Shown: positions 41,569 to 51,032 of the stretch, piece after piece
Numbering within the stretch: the stretch's first letter is position 1
How the letters are laid out: the number at the start of each line of letters is the position of its first letter
NCBI RefSeq assembly: GCF_050434925.1
Contig: NZ_JBNDJK010000001.1
Location: 558,001 to 622,000, forward strand
DNA length: 64,000 nucleotides
Source: Inquilinus ginsengisoli_B
Lineage (GTDB): Bacteria; Pseudomonadota; Alphaproteobacteria; DSM-16000; Inquilinaceae
Direction of reading: 5' to 3'
Translations under genes and position numbers: made by a program
The notes under the pieces: generated by a model
What the model was told of the DNA's origin: nothing
Databases searched by the model: none
What the model saw: the letters and a program-made list of their open reading frames with translations, nothing else

Positions 41569-43233
41569 TCACATCCCCTCGCCGTCGGTGACACGGCTGG
41601 GCAGGAGCTCGCCCGAGCGCTCCAGCACCGGATAGGCCGCGGCGGCGACGATGTGGCCGTTGACCCGCTTCATGTCGCGCAGCAGGTCGAGGTGCAGGGC
41701 GCTGGTCTCCGCCGTGTCGCGGCGGCCGGTGCGCAGCCGGTCGAAATGCGACTGGGTGGCCGCCGCCTCGAGGTCGCGGAACGCCACCTTCTCGTCGACC
41801 AGCAGCCGCGCGGCGCGGCGGTCGTCGGTCATGAACAGCGAGGCGGCGGTGCGCAGGTTGGTGACCAGCCGGTCCATCATCCCCAGCAGCTCGGCCTCGC
41901 CCTCCTTCGAGAACACCAGACCGCGCTTCAGCCGCTTGGCGCAATGCGGCAACAGGTTGCCGTCGATCACGTCGCCCGCCTGCTCCATGTTCATCGCGAA
42001 GTTCAGGATCTCGCCCAGCCGGCGGTGGTCGGCGTCGCTGAGCGATTCGGGATCCAGCGAGGTCAGGTAGGTCTTGATCGCGGTGTTGAGGTGGTCGAGC
42101 ACGTCGTCCATCCGCTTGGTCTCGGCGATCATCTTGCGGTCGCCCTTGTGCAGCGCGTCGCGGGCGCCATGCAGCATCGTCTCCAGCACGTCGGCCAGGC
42201 GCATCGCCTCGCGCGCCGCGCCGCCCAGCGCCACGATCGGCGTCTCCCGCGCCGCAACGTCCAGATAGAGCGGCCGCGACGGGTCCGCCGGGTCGACCCG
42301 GCGCGGCAGCAGGCGCTGCAGCAGCTTCGAATAGGGCGTCAGCAGCGGCAGGAAGATGACCGCCAGCGCCAGGTTGAACAGGGTGTGGAAATCCGCCACG
42401 GCGCGGGCATTGTCGGGCTCGACCGTCACCATCAGCGGCCCGATCCAGCGCAGCAGCACCAGCGCCACGATCACCCCGAGCAGCCGGTTGGCCAGGTTGC
42501 CGATCGGCAGCCGCTTGGCGGCGGGGTCGTCGCTGGACACGCCTTCGATCACCGGGTTGATCGCGGTGCCGAGATTGGCGCCCAGCACCAGGGCGAAGGC
42601 GGCCTCCGGCGGCACCACGCCGTTGGCGGCCAGCGACATCACCAGCAGCACCACGGCGACGCTGGAATGCACCGCCCAGGTGAAGGCGGCGGCCAGCAGC
42701 ACATCGAGGACCGGCTCGGTCGAGATCGCGCCGAGCAGAAGGCGCAGGCTGGGCGCGTCCTCATAGGGCGTCATCAGCGACAGCAGCTGGTGCAGCGCCA
42801 TCAGCATCAGGCCGAGCCCGATGAACACCCGGCCGAGGTCGTGCGTCGGCGTGCTGGAATCACGGCGGAACAGCAGGAAGCCGATCAGGATCAGCACCGG
42901 CGCCGCGGCCGCCACGTCGAAGGACAGCACCTGCACGATCAGCGTGGTGCCGACATTGGCGCCGAGCATCACCGCCAGGGCCGGCACCAGATCGACCAGC
43001 CCGCCGGCGGCGAAGCCGGCCACCATCAGCCCGGTGGCCGTGCTGCTCTGCAGCACCGCGGTGACGCCGATGCCGGCGAGGAAGGACCGGAACCGGTTCT
43101 TCAGCGCGGCCCCCAGGATCGAGCGCAGCTTGGGCCCGAAGGTGCGCTGGATCCCGGTCTGCACCATATGCGTGCCCCACAGCAGCAGGGCGATATAGCC
43201 GGCCAGGTCGATCAGGGTAACGGGAAAGCTCAT
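41569..43233 (-). CDS. Na/Pi cotransporter family protein with PhoU-like tail
   Basis: A 554-residue protein with two Na_Pi_cotrans modules (QSSTATGLMVAGFAAGG near residues 62-78 and VHSSVAVVLLVMSLAANG in the second half) forming the membrane part. A cytoplasmic PhoU-like helical domain covers about residues 345-550 (AAREAMRLADVLETML, NFAMNMEQAGDVIDGN). It probably moves phosphate with sodium. The ATG at 43233 begins the family start SFPVTLIDLAGYIALLLWG. No Pho box was seen upstream. Confidence 0.92.
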   Translation of the reverse strand: MSFPVTLIDLAGYIALLLWGTHMVQTGIQRTFGPKLRSILGAALKNRFRSFLAGIGVTAVLQSSTATGLMVAGFAAGGLVDLVPALAVMLGANVGTTLIVQVLSFDVAAAAPVLILIGFLLFRRDSSTPTHDLGRVFIGLGLMLMALHQLLSLMTPYEDAPSLRLLLGAISTEPVLDVLLAAAFTWAVHSSVAVVLLVMSLAANGVVPPEAAFALVLGANLGTAINPVIEGVSSDDPAAKRLPIGNLANRLLGVIVALVLLRWIGPLMVTVEPDNARAVADFHTLFNLALAVIFLPLLTPYSKLLQRLLPRRVDPADPSRPLYLDVAARETPIVALGGAAREAMRLADVLETMLHGARDALHKGDRKMIAETKRMDDVLDHLNTAIKTYLTSLDPESLSDADHRRLGEILNFAMNMEQAGDVIDGNLLPHCAKRLKRGLVFSKEGEAELLGMMDRLVTNLRTAASLFMTDDRRAARLLVDEKVAFRDLEAAATQSHFDRLRTGRRDTAETSALHLDLLRDMKRVNGHIVAAAAYPVLERSGELLPSRVTDGEGM

Positions 43234-43393
43234 CCTGGGGCCTCGAAAGGCAATCGCCTCCGCTCTTGTCTTCACCTAGGCTTTGAATCGGCGGCTTTGC
43301 GCCGGACGGGCCGGGTGATCGGAACGGCGGGAACAGCGCGATGGTTCCTGATTTGCCCGGGCCGATCAAGGGCGGGCGGCGGCGGAGGATGGA

Positions 43394-43846
43394 ATGCCGG
43401 GTAAGACCAAGGCCGTCCGGGTGCAGCACGGTGCCCTGCCCTACCGGGTGGGGCGGGACGGCGCGGTCGAGATCCTGCTGGTCACCTCGCGCGGGACGCG
43501 GCGCTGGATCATCCCGAAAGGCTGGCCGATCAAGGGGCTGAAGCCCGCGAAATCGGCGGCGCGCGAAGCTTATGAGGAGGCCGGGGTGCGCGGCGCCGTC
43601 GGGACCAAGCCGATCGGCAGCTTCGTCTATGACAAATGGATCGAGGAGGGGGTCAGCGTGCCCTGCGAGGTCGGCGTCTTCCCGCTGAAGGTCGAGCGCC
43701 AATACAAGACCTGGCCCGAGCGCCACGAGCGCGAGACCCGGTGGTGCGGCCCCGAGGAGGCGCTGGACCTGCTGGACGATCGCGGCCTGCGCGACGTCGT
43801 CGCCGGATTCGTCGGGCGACTGCAGGCGCGCAAGGCGGCGGAGTGA
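43394..43846 (+). CDS. NUDIX hydrolase (diphosphoinositol-polyphosphate-phosphohydrolase-like)
   Basis: A 150-residue NUDIX protein. The Nudix box is degenerate at its first acidic position (GLKPAKSAAREAYEEAGV, Ser where Glu is usual) but keeps REAYEEAG for metal binding. The surrounding WIIPKGWPIKGL and YKTWPERHERETRWCGPEEA are typical of the DIPP/MutT-like bacterial group. It hydrolyses an X-linked nucleoside or inositol diphosphate. A GGAGG at 43384-43388 sets the start. It precedes cobT. Confidence 0.9.
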   Translation: MPGKTKAVRVQHGALPYRVGRDGAVEILLVTSRGTRRWIIPKGWPIKGLKPAKSAAREAYEEAGVRGAVGTKPIGSFVYDKWIEEGVSVPCEVGVFPLKVERQYKTWPERHERETRWCGPEEALDLLDDRGLRDVVAGFVGRLQARKAAE

Positions 43847-43920
43847 CAGGCCCGCGCCGATTTTGACGCCGCACCGCTTTGGTGGCAGGGTCCGCGCTTC
43901 CGCAACCGGACGCCGCTGCC

Positions 43921-44955
43921 ATGCCCGTGACCCAGACGCCCCTGCCCGACACCCTCGACGAGATCCGCGCCCTGCTGCGCCACCTGCCGGGGCCGGACCT
44001 CGAGGCCGGCACGGCGGTGCGCGAGCGCGACCGGCAGCTGACCAAGCCGCCCGGGTCGCTGGGCCGGCTGGAGGATCTGGCGGAGTGGATGGCGGTGTGG
44101 CAGGGCAGGCACCCGCCGCAGCTGCGCCGCCCGCGCGTCGCGGTGTTCGCCGGCAATCACGGCGTCGCGGTGGCCCAGGGCGTCTCCGCCTACCCGGTGG
44201 CGGTGACGGCGCAGATGGTGAAGAACTTCGTCGCCGGCGGCGCCGCGGTGAACCAGCTGGCCCAAGTCGCCGACAGCGACCTGCGCGTCTATGAGCTGGA
44301 CCTGGAGCACCCGACCGCCGACTTCACCATCGCCCCGGCCATGACCGAGACGGAATGCGTCCGCGCCATGGCCTACGGCATGATGGCGGTCGAGCCGGGC
44401 CTCGACCTGCTGTGCCTGGGCGAGATGGGGATCGGCAACACCACCGCGGGCGCGGCGCTGGCGACGGCGCTGTTCGGCGGCGAGGCGGCGGACTGGGTCG
44501 GCCCCGGCACCGGCGTCAACGCCGCCGGAATCCGGCACAAGGCCGAGGTGGCGGCCAAGGGCATCGCCGCCCACCGGGTGGCCATGACCGACCCGCTCGA
44601 GGTGCTGCGCCATCTCGGCGGGCTGGAGCTGGCGGCGATTGCCGGCGCCGTGCTGGCGGCGCGGATGGCGCGGATTCCGGTGCTGCTGGACGGCTACACC
44701 TGCACCGCCGCCGCCGCGGCGCTGTGGGCTGTCGACCGGCATGCGCTGGACCATTGCCAGATCGCCCATGTCTCGGCCGAGCCGGGGCATCGCCGGCTGC
44801 TGGACAAGCTGGGCCGCACGGCGCTGCTGGACCTCGGCATGCGGCTCGGCGAGGGCTCCGGCGCCGCCCTCGCGATCGGGCTGGTCCGCGGCGCCCTGGC
44901 CTGCCACGAGGGCATGGCCACCTTCGCCCAGGCCGGGGTAAGCGACAAGGACTGA
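43921..44955 (+). CDS. cobT: Nicotinate-nucleotide:dimethylbenzimidazole phosphoribosyltransferase CobT
   Basis: A 344-residue enzyme that makes alpha-ribazole phosphate for the lower ligand of cobalamin. Conserved pieces are KPPGSLGRLEDLAEW, VFAGNHGVAVAQGVSAYP, EMGIGNTTAGAALAT, GPGTGVNAAGI and the catalytic Glu in RLGEGSGAALAIGL. The ATG at 43921 is chosen by alignment to the usual start. The thioesterase gene begins 2 bp after its stop. Confidence 0.95.
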   Translation: MPVTQTPLPDTLDEIRALLRHLPGPDLEAGTAVRERDRQLTKPPGSLGRLEDLAEWMAVWQGRHPPQLRRPRVAVFAGNHGVAVAQGVSAYPVAVTAQMVKNFVAGGAAVNQLAQVADSDLRVYELDLEHPTADFTIAPAMTETECVRAMAYGMMAVEPGLDLLCLGEMGIGNTTAGAALATALFGGEAADWVGPGTGVNAAGIRHKAEVAAKGIAAHRVAMTDPLEVLRHLGGLELAAIAGAVLAARMARIPVLLDGYTCTAAAAALWAVDRHALDHCQIAHVSAEPGHRRLLDKLGRTALLDLGMRLGEGSGAALAIGLVRGALACHEGMATFAQAGVSDKD

Positions 44956-44957
44956 CG

Positions 44958-45413
44958 GTGAGCCTCCAGACCCCGAAGGACCCGGCCTTCCGGGAGCGCG
45001 TTCAGGCCAGCTTCGACAAGCAGGGGCTGATGCGCACGCTGGGCGCCGCGATCCTGCGGATCGCGCCGGGCGAGGTCGACATCGCGCTGGCGCCGGGTCC
45101 GGCGGTGTCGCAGCAGCACGGCTTCGTCCATGCGGGCGCGGTGTCGGCGATCGCGGACACTGCCGCGGGCTATGCCGCACTCAGCCTGATGCCGCCCGGG
45201 GCCGGGGTGCTCACCACCGAGTTCAAGATCAACCTGCTGGCTCCCGCGGTCGGCGAGCGCATCCTGGCCCGGGGCCGCGTGGTCAAGGCCGGCCGCACCC
45301 TGACCCTGGCGCAGACCGAGGTGTTCGCCGAGGCCGAGGGGAAGGAGCGGCTGATCGCGCTGCTCACCGCCACGCTGATGGCGATCGAAGGCCGGGACGG
45401 GGTGGCGGATTAG
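44958..45413 (+). CDS. PaaI family thioesterase
   Basis: A 151-residue hotdog-fold thioesterase. The HGFVHAGAVSAIADTAAGYA segment carries the family signature (HGG-like loop and catalytic Asp). The second strand region is LTTEFKINLLAPAVGERI. It hydrolyses acyl-CoA thioesters. Start is GTG at 44958, 2 bp after the cobT stop, with GACGG nearby; no upstream ATG is in frame before the cobT end. It is functionally unrelated to cobalamin as far as can be seen. Confidence 0.9.
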   Translation: MSLQTPKDPAFRERVQASFDKQGLMRTLGAAILRIAPGEVDIALAPGPAVSQQHGFVHAGAVSAIADTAAGYAALSLMPPGAGVLTTEFKINLLAPAVGERILARGRVVKAGRTLTLAQTEVFAEAEGKERLIALLTATLMAIEGRDGVAD

Positions 45414-45454
45414 CGCTAAGGTGCCCGCGGCGCGCACCAGGTGAGGTCCGTCTT

Positions 45455-47212
45455 TTGAGCACCGACCGCGTGACCCGCAGGCTTGCCGCGATCCTGGCGA
45501 TCGACATGGTCGGCTATTCCCGGCATGTCGAGGCCGACGAGGCCGGCACCCTTGCCCGGCACAAGGCCCATCGGCGCGAGCTGATCGAGCCGGCGCTGCA
45601 CGGCCATGGCGGCCGCGTGGTCAAGACCACCGGCGACGGCATGCTGGTCGAGTTCGGCAGCGTCGTCGATGCGCTGGACGCCGCCGTGCGAATCCAGCGC
45701 GCGGTCGCCGAGGCCGAGGCCGGGCAGCCACGCCGCATCCAGTACCGCGCCGGGATCAACCTGGGCGACATCGTCATCGACGGCGACGACATCCTGGGCG
45801 ACGGCGTCAACATCGCCGCCCGGCTGGAGGGCATTGCCGAGCCGGGCGGCATCTCGATCACCGCCAGCGTGTTCGATCAGGTGATCGGCAAGCTGGACCT
45901 GGCCTTCGACGATCTCGGCCAGCAGCAGCTCAAGAACAACCAGAAGCCGGTGCGGGTGTACCGGGTGCGGCTGGAGCCGGCGGCCGGGGCCGAGGTCGCG
46001 CCCGGCGCCGCGGGCGTCCCGGCCAAGCCGTCGATCGCGGTGCTGGCGTTCCAGGACATGAGCGCGGACCACGACCAGGAATACTTCGCCGACGGCATCG
46101 CCGAGGACATCATCACCGGGCTGTCGCGGCACCACGGCTTCCTGGTGATCGCCCGCAACTCGTCCTTCACCTACAAGGGCGGCCCGGTCGACGTGAAGCA
46201 GGTGGCGGGCGAGCTGGGCGTCCGTTACGTGCTGGAGGGCAGCGTGCGCAAAGGCGGCAGCCGCATGCGCATCACCGCCCAGCTGATTGATGCCGCCACC
46301 GGCGCCCATGTCTGGGCCGAGCGCTACGACCGCGAGATGGACGACATCTTCGCGGTGCAGGACGAGATCACCGACAGCATCGTCGGCGTGGTGGCGCCGG
46401 AGCTGCTGGGCGCCGAGATGCGTCGCGCCCGGCGGCTGGACCCGGCCGGCATGGACGCCTGGGACTGCGTCATGCGCGCCGGCTGGCACGCCTGGCGCCT
46501 GACGCCGGAGGACGGCGCCCAGGCCCGCACCTTCGCCGCCCAGGCGATCGCCCTCGATCCCGGCCTGGCCCGCGCCCGGGTGGTGCACGCCATGTGCGAT
46601 GTCTGGGACGTGCTGTTCGGGCGCAGCCCCGACCCCGGCCGGTCGCTGATGGCGGCCGACGCCATGGCGCGCCAGGCGGTCGACCTGGACCCGCGCGACG
46701 CCGAGGCACAGACCGTGCTGGGCATGGTCGCCCTGTTCCTGCGCCGCTTCGACGAGGCCGAGCGCCGGCTGGAGACGGCGCTGGCGATCAACCCCAATCT
46801 GGCCTTCGCCCATATGCTGGGCGGCGGCCACTACGCCCTTTCGGGCCAGGCGGAGCAGGCGCGGCAGTCGCTGGGCACGGCGCTGCGGCTGAGCCCGCGG
46901 GACCCGGCCAACCATTGGTGCCACGCCTTCCTGGGCCTCGCCGCCTTCGCCGAAGGCGACGATGCGGCGGCGGCCGAGGCGGCACGCCAAGCGATCCATC
47001 TGTACCCGGCCCTCCCGGTGGCCCACCGGCTGCTGACCGCGGCCCTGTCGGCGGCGGGCCGGGCCGACAAGGCCAAGGCGGCGCTGGCCGGCCTGCTGGC
47101 CGTGGCGCCCGGCGCCACCATCGCCAACACCCGCGCCGGCGTGCCGTGGAAGGACCCGGCGACGATGGACCGCTATCTCGAGGCGCTGCGCCGGGCGGGG
47201 CTGCCGGAATAG
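45455..47212 (+). CDS. Adenylate/guanylate cyclase with TolB-like and TPR domains
   Basis: A 585-residue cytoplasmic protein. Residues 1-165 are a class III cyclase domain (LAIDMVGYSRHVE, VKTTGDGMLVEFGSV, DDILGDGVNIAARLEG). Residues about 190-300 form a TolB-N-like domain with PSIAVLAFQDMSADHDQEYF and VIARNSSFTYKG. The rest is TPR repeats (LDPRDAEAQTVLGMVALFLR, NPNLAFAHMLGGGHYALSG). These are sensor cyclases of common alphaproteobacterial type. Start codon TTG at 45455, with GGTGAGG 9 nt upstream. It is monocistronic. Confidence 0.9.
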   Translation: MSTDRVTRRLAAILAIDMVGYSRHVEADEAGTLARHKAHRRELIEPALHGHGGRVVKTTGDGMLVEFGSVVDALDAAVRIQRAVAEAEAGQPRRIQYRAGINLGDIVIDGDDILGDGVNIAARLEGIAEPGGISITASVFDQVIGKLDLAFDDLGQQQLKNNQKPVRVYRVRLEPAAGAEVAPGAAGVPAKPSIAVLAFQDMSADHDQEYFADGIAEDIITGLSRHHGFLVIARNSSFTYKGGPVDVKQVAGELGVRYVLEGSVRKGGSRMRITAQLIDAATGAHVWAERYDREMDDIFAVQDEITDSIVGVVAPELLGAEMRRARRLDPAGMDAWDCVMRAGWHAWRLTPEDGAQARTFAAQAIALDPGLARARVVHAMCDVWDVLFGRSPDPGRSLMAADAMARQAVDLDPRDAEAQTVLGMVALFLRRFDEAERRLETALAINPNLAFAHMLGGGHYALSGQAEQARQSLGTALRLSPRDPANHWCHAFLGLAAFAEGDDAAAAEAARQAIHLYPALPVAHRLLTAALSAAGRADKAKAALAGLLAVAPGATIANTRAGVPWKDPATMDRYLEALRRAGLPE

Positions 47213-47213
47213 G

Positions 47214-49184
47214 CTAATCGCGCGACAGCGCCACGACGGGATCGAGGCGCGAAGCATTGCGGGCCGGCAGGTAGCCGAAGACGACGCCGATCAGGGTCGA
47301 GCACAGGAAGGCGGCGACGATCGAGGCGGGAGAGTAGATCAGCCCGATCACCGGGACGACCGCGCCGACCAGCGCGCCCAAGCCCAGGGCGAGGCCGATG
47401 CCCAGAACGCCGCCGATCAGGCACACCAGCACGGCCTCGATCAGGAACTGCTGCAGGATGTCCCCCTGCCGGGCCCCCACCGCCATGCGCACGCCGATCT
47501 CGGACACCCGCTCCGACACCGACACCAGCATGATGTTCATCACCCCGATGCCGCCGACCATCAGCGAGATCACGGCGATGCCCGCGATCAGCAGCGACAG
47601 CAACTGGGTCGCACCGCTGATGGTCCGGCGGATGTCGTCGGTGTTGAGGATGAAGAAGTCTTTGCCGCCGTGCCGCTGGGTCAGGAACCGGGTCACCGCC
47701 GCCTCCGCCAGGTCGGTGCTGGTGTCGTCGGCGACGCGGACGGTGATGCTGCGCAGCGAGGTGTTGCCCATGAACCGGGCCTGGACCGTGGTGTAGGGCA
47801 GATACAGCGACAGGTTCTGAGCGCCGCCGAAGCCGCCCTGCTGGGTCTCGACCACGCCGACCACCCGGCACGGCACCTTGCCGACCAGCAGGATCTGGCC
47901 GACCGGGTCCTCGCCCGGGTCCGGGAACATGGTCTTGGCCGTCTCCTCGTCGATCACCACGTCCTGCGACAGCGACCGCGCGCCGTCCGGGTCGAACAGC
48001 CGGCCGCGCAGCAGCTTGGTGCCGCGCACGATGAAGTATTGGGCGCCCACGCCGTTGACCAGGGCGCTGGATTCCCGTGCGCCGTAGCGCACGGTGCTGG
48101 TGGTCGACACCGTCGGCGTGACACCGGCGACATAGGGCTGGCGCGCCAGCTGGTCGGCATCGGCCACCACCAGCGTCGTCACCTTGGCCGAGCGGACATC
48201 GCCGAAATCCTTGCCGGCGAAGACCTCCAGCGTGTTGGTGCCCAGGTTCGAGATCTCGGCCAGCACCCGCTGCTGCGTGCCCTGGCCAAGCGCCACCATG
48301 CAGACCACCGAGGCGATGCCGATGATGATGCCGAGCATGGTCAGCACCGTGCGCAGCCGGTGCGCGTTCATCGCCAGCAGCGCCATGCGGAAGGCTTCGC
48401 GCAGCCGGTTCAGGAAGGCCAGCCATGGCCGCAGCGGCGCGCCGCCCGGCCGCAGCCGGGCCGACGCGGCGGCGCCGTCCCCTGCCGGCGGCGTCCGGCG
48501 GTCGGCGACGATAGCGCCGTCGCTGATCTCGATGATCCGCTGGGCCCGGCTGGCCACCGCCATGTCGTGGGTGACGATGATCACCGTCCGCCCCTCGGCC
48601 TGCAGCTCGGCCAGGATGCGCAGCACCTCCTCGCCGCTGTGCCGGTCCAGGGCGCCTGTCGGCTCGTCCGCCAGCACCACGTCGGCGCCGTTCATCAGCG
48701 CCCGGGCGATCGACACCCGCTGCTGCTGCCCGCCCGACAGCTGGCCCGGCCGGTGGCCGATGCGGTCCGCCATGCCCAGCCGGCCCAGCAGGGCGGCCGC
48801 CCGGGTGTGGCGCTCCTCGGCCCGGCTGCCGGCATAGACCGCGGGGATCTCGACATTGCCCAGCGCCGTCAGCTCGCCCAGCAGGTGGTAGCGCTGGAAG
48901 ATGAAGCCGAAATGCTCGCGCCGCAGCGCCGCCAGCTCGTCCGGCTCCAGCGCCGCGGTCTCGCGTCCGCGGATGCGGTAGCTGCCGCAGGTCGGCCGGT
49001 CGAGGCAGCCGAGGATGTTCATCAGCGTCGATTTGCCGGAGCCCGAGGCGCCGACGATCGCCACCATCTCGCCCGCCTCGATGGTCAGGTCGATGTCGTG
49101 CAAGGCCGCGATCGTGCCTTCGCCCGACGGGAACTCGCGGCGCAGGCCGCGCAGCACGATCAGCGGTTCGGCCATCGCGATCAA
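47214..49184 (-). CDS. macB: MacB-type macrolide export ATP-binding/permease protein
   Basis: A 656-residue ABC half-transporter. The N-terminal ATPase has GASGSGKSTLMNILG, LSGGQQQRVSIARALM and VVLADEPTGALDRHSG. One membrane span near residue 275, a large periplasmic domain and three C-terminal FtsX-like spans follow (GGIGVMNIMLVSVSERVSEI, GVVFGYLPARNASRLDPVVA). With MacA and an outer-membrane TolC it exports macrolides, peptides or siderophores. The start overlaps macA's stop by 4 bp (49181-49184). No TolC gene is nearby. Confidence 0.93.
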   Translation of the reverse strand: MIAMAEPLIVLRGLRREFPSGEGTIAALHDIDLTIEAGEMVAIVGASGSGKSTLMNILGCLDRPTCGSYRIRGRETAALEPDELAALRREHFGFIFQRYHLLGELTALGNVEIPAVYAGSRAEERHTRAAALLGRLGMADRIGHRPGQLSGGQQQRVSIARALMNGADVVLADEPTGALDRHSGEEVLRILAELQAEGRTVIIVTHDMAVASRAQRIIEISDGAIVADRRTPPAGDGAAASARLRPGGAPLRPWLAFLNRLREAFRMALLAMNAHRLRTVLTMLGIIIGIASVVCMVALGQGTQQRVLAEISNLGTNTLEVFAGKDFGDVRSAKVTTLVVADADQLARQPYVAGVTPTVSTTSTVRYGARESSALVNGVGAQYFIVRGTKLLRGRLFDPDGARSLSQDVVIDEETAKTMFPDPGEDPVGQILLVGKVPCRVVGVVETQQGGFGGAQNLSLYLPYTTVQARFMGNTSLRSITVRVADDTSTDLAEAAVTRFLTQRHGGKDFFILNTDDIRRTISGATQLLSLLIAGIAVISLMVGGIGVMNIMLVSVSERVSEIGVRMAVGARQGDILQQFLIEAVLVCLIGGVLGIGLALGLGALVGAVVPVIGLIYSPASIVAAFLCSTLIGVVFGYLPARNASRLDPVVALSRD

Positions 49185-50446
49185 CCCCCGGGCGGGCCGG
49201 GAGGACTGGAGGAACCGGCGGCGGCCGGCTCCAGACCGCCGGTCACCACCCGCTCGCCCGCGCTCAGCCCCGACCGCACCTCGGCGATGGTCTTGTCGTT
49301 CAGGCCGATGCGGATCTGGCGCGGCTGCATCGTGCCGTCGGCGCCGACGACCTGGACGGTGTGGCTGCCATCGGCGGCGCGGATTCCCAAAGCGGCGGAG
49401 GGGATGGTCACCACGCCCTTGGCCCGGCCCAGCACGATATGCACCTCGGCGGTCATGTAGGTGCGCAGATGGCCGTCGGCATTCGGCACGTCGAAGGTGC
49501 CGATGTAGTAGATCGCCGAGGAAGTCGAGGAGGACGAGCTGCTGGAGCTGGAGGACGAGGTGGCCGTGCTGAAGCTGGAATCGTTGCGGATCGATTCCGG
49601 CGCCGGCTCGATCGAGGTCAGCGTCGTCTCGTAGCGCTGGTCCCGGTCACCCAGGATGGTGAAGTAGACCGGCTGGCCGGGCCGCACCGCGACCACGTCG
49701 GCTTCCGAGATCTCCGCCCGCACGATCATGGTGTCGAGGTCGCCGAGAACGACGATGGTCGGGGTCGACTGGACGGCGTTCACCGTCTGGCCTTCCTGGC
49801 TGACGATCGCCAGCACGGTGCCGTCTGACGGGGCGGTGATGCGGGTGTAGCCGAGGTCGACCTGCGCCGTCTCGATCGCCACCTCACCCTCGACGATCTG
49901 GGCGTCGAGCTGCTCGATCTGGGCCTCGGTGACGTCGACGCTGGCCTGCGCGGCTTCCAGCTCGGCCTGGGATGAGGCGCGCTGCGCCGTCATCGCCTTC
50001 TGCCGGGCCAGGGTCAGCCGGTTCAGCGTCAGCGTCGCCTCCCTCTCGGTCCGCTGCGCCCGCAGGTTGGCCAGCGACGCCTGGGCGGTGCGCAGCGCGT
50101 TCTGCTGGGTCACGCTGTCGATCTCGGCCACCAGGTCGCCCTTGGCCACCTTCTGGCCCAGCGCGACCTTGACCGAGGTGATGCGGCCGGACGCCTGGGC
50201 GCCGACCGCGACCAGCCGCGCCGGCTTCAGCGTGCCGGTGGCCAGGACCGATTCCTCGACATCGCCGATCGCCGCCGCCGCGGTCATCTGCGGCGCGGCG
50301 GCGGGCGGCGACAGCCAGTGCCGCGCCGCCAGGCCGCCGGCGGCGAGCAGGGCAAGGACGGCGGCGATGGCGACGAACCGCCCTCGTCGGCGGCGGGGAC
50401 GGGCCGGGGACGTGGTGGTGCTGGTGACGATGGGTCCGCTCCGCAT
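49181..50446 (-). CDS. macA: MacA-type periplasmic adaptor of an ABC efflux system
   Basis: A 421-residue adaptor (HlyD/RND family) that joins MacB to TolC. One N-terminal membrane span (FVAIAAVLALLAAGGLAARHW), a barrel-sandwich hybrid domain with GTLKPARLVAVGAQASGRIT, a coiled-coil hairpin at about residues 110-185, and the lipoyl/beta-barrel part with VVAVRPGQPVYFTILG. Between two beta strands, residues about 293-308 are an unusual serine-rich insert (TATSSSSSSSSSSSTSS). A TolC-type partner must be encoded elsewhere. Confidence 0.92.
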   Translation of the reverse strand: MRSGPIVTSTTTSPARPRRRRGRFVAIAAVLALLAAGGLAARHWLSPPAAAPQMTAAAAIGDVEESVLATGTLKPARLVAVGAQASGRITSVKVALGQKVAKGDLVAEIDSVTQQNALRTAQASLANLRAQRTEREATLTLNRLTLARQKAMTAQRASSQAELEAAQASVDVTEAQIEQLDAQIVEGEVAIETAQVDLGYTRITAPSDGTVLAIVSQEGQTVNAVQSTPTIVVLGDLDTMIVRAEISEADVVAVRPGQPVYFTILGDRDQRYETTLTSIEPAPESIRNDSSFSTATSSSSSSSSSSSTSSAIYYIGTFDVPNADGHLRTYMTAEVHIVLGRAKGVVTIPSAALGIRAADGSHTVQVVGADGTMQPRQIRIGLNDKTIAEVRSGLSAGERVVTGGLEPAAAGSSSPPGPPGG

Positions 50447-50636
50447 CCGGATGAAAGGCCCGTGCAGGCCGGGCGGTGGGCGGGCTCTTATAACCGGGGA
50501 TTATATGCCGGCGTATGTCCCAGCGTTGCCGCAGTGAGAATTCTTGTAACCGGGCATATCCTGCCTCGGCTTCCAGTCCCCGATGTCGAATCCGGCGCCG
50601 GCCGGGCGACCAGGGCGGAACCAATGGAGGCCCGGG

Positions 50637-50987
50637 ATGCGCTATCTGCTGATCGTCCATGTCGACCGTGCCCTGATCGGCCGGCTGTCGCCCGAGGAGG
50701 GCCGCGACCTGACGCGCCGCTGCATGGCCGCCGACGACGAGCTCCGCCGCCGCGGCCACCTCATCGCCTGCGGCCCGCTGGCCGAGCCGGAGACCGGCCG
50801 GATCGTGCGGCGCCGCGGCGACCGGACCACCGTCACCGACGGACCCTATGCCGAGACCAAGGAGCATCTCGGCGGCTTCGTCCTGATCGAGGCCTGCGAC
50901 ATGGACGAGGCGGTCGCGATCGCCGCCGAATCGCCGATGGCGGCAATGGGCAGCATCGAAGTGCGCGAGCAGCCGCCGATGGGGTGA
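50637..50987 (+). CDS. YciI family protein (DGPF-domain type)
   Basis: A 116-residue YCII/DGPF-domain protein. Signature: MRYLLIVHVD, HLIACGPLAEPETGRIVRR and VTDGPYAETKEHLGGFVLIE, with the DGPF-like motif in TDGPYAETKE. Such proteins often stand next to extracytoplasmic sigma factors, but none is here. GGAGG at 50626-50630, 6 nt before the ATG, sets the start. Function unknown. Confidence 0.86.
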   Translation: MRYLLIVHVDRALIGRLSPEEGRDLTRRCMAADDELRRRGHLIACGPLAEPETGRIVRRRGDRTTVTDGPYAETKEHLGGFVLIEACDMDEAVAIAAESPMAAMGSIEVREQPPMG

Positions 50988-51032
50988 GCGCCAACTTCGG
51001 GGAGGCCGGCCGGCCTCCCCGAAGCGCAACGG

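Noticed and set aside
41506..43404. A 632-codon plus-strand open frame opposite the Na/Pi cotransporter
   Set aside because: It is a shadow, rich in His/Gln/Arg and without motifs, whereas the minus strand has a full transporter with PhoU tail.
43847..43920. Cobalamin riboswitch before cobT
   Set aside because: The gap between the NUDIX gene and cobT is only 74 bp, too short for a B12 element, and no B12-box-like sequence was noticed.
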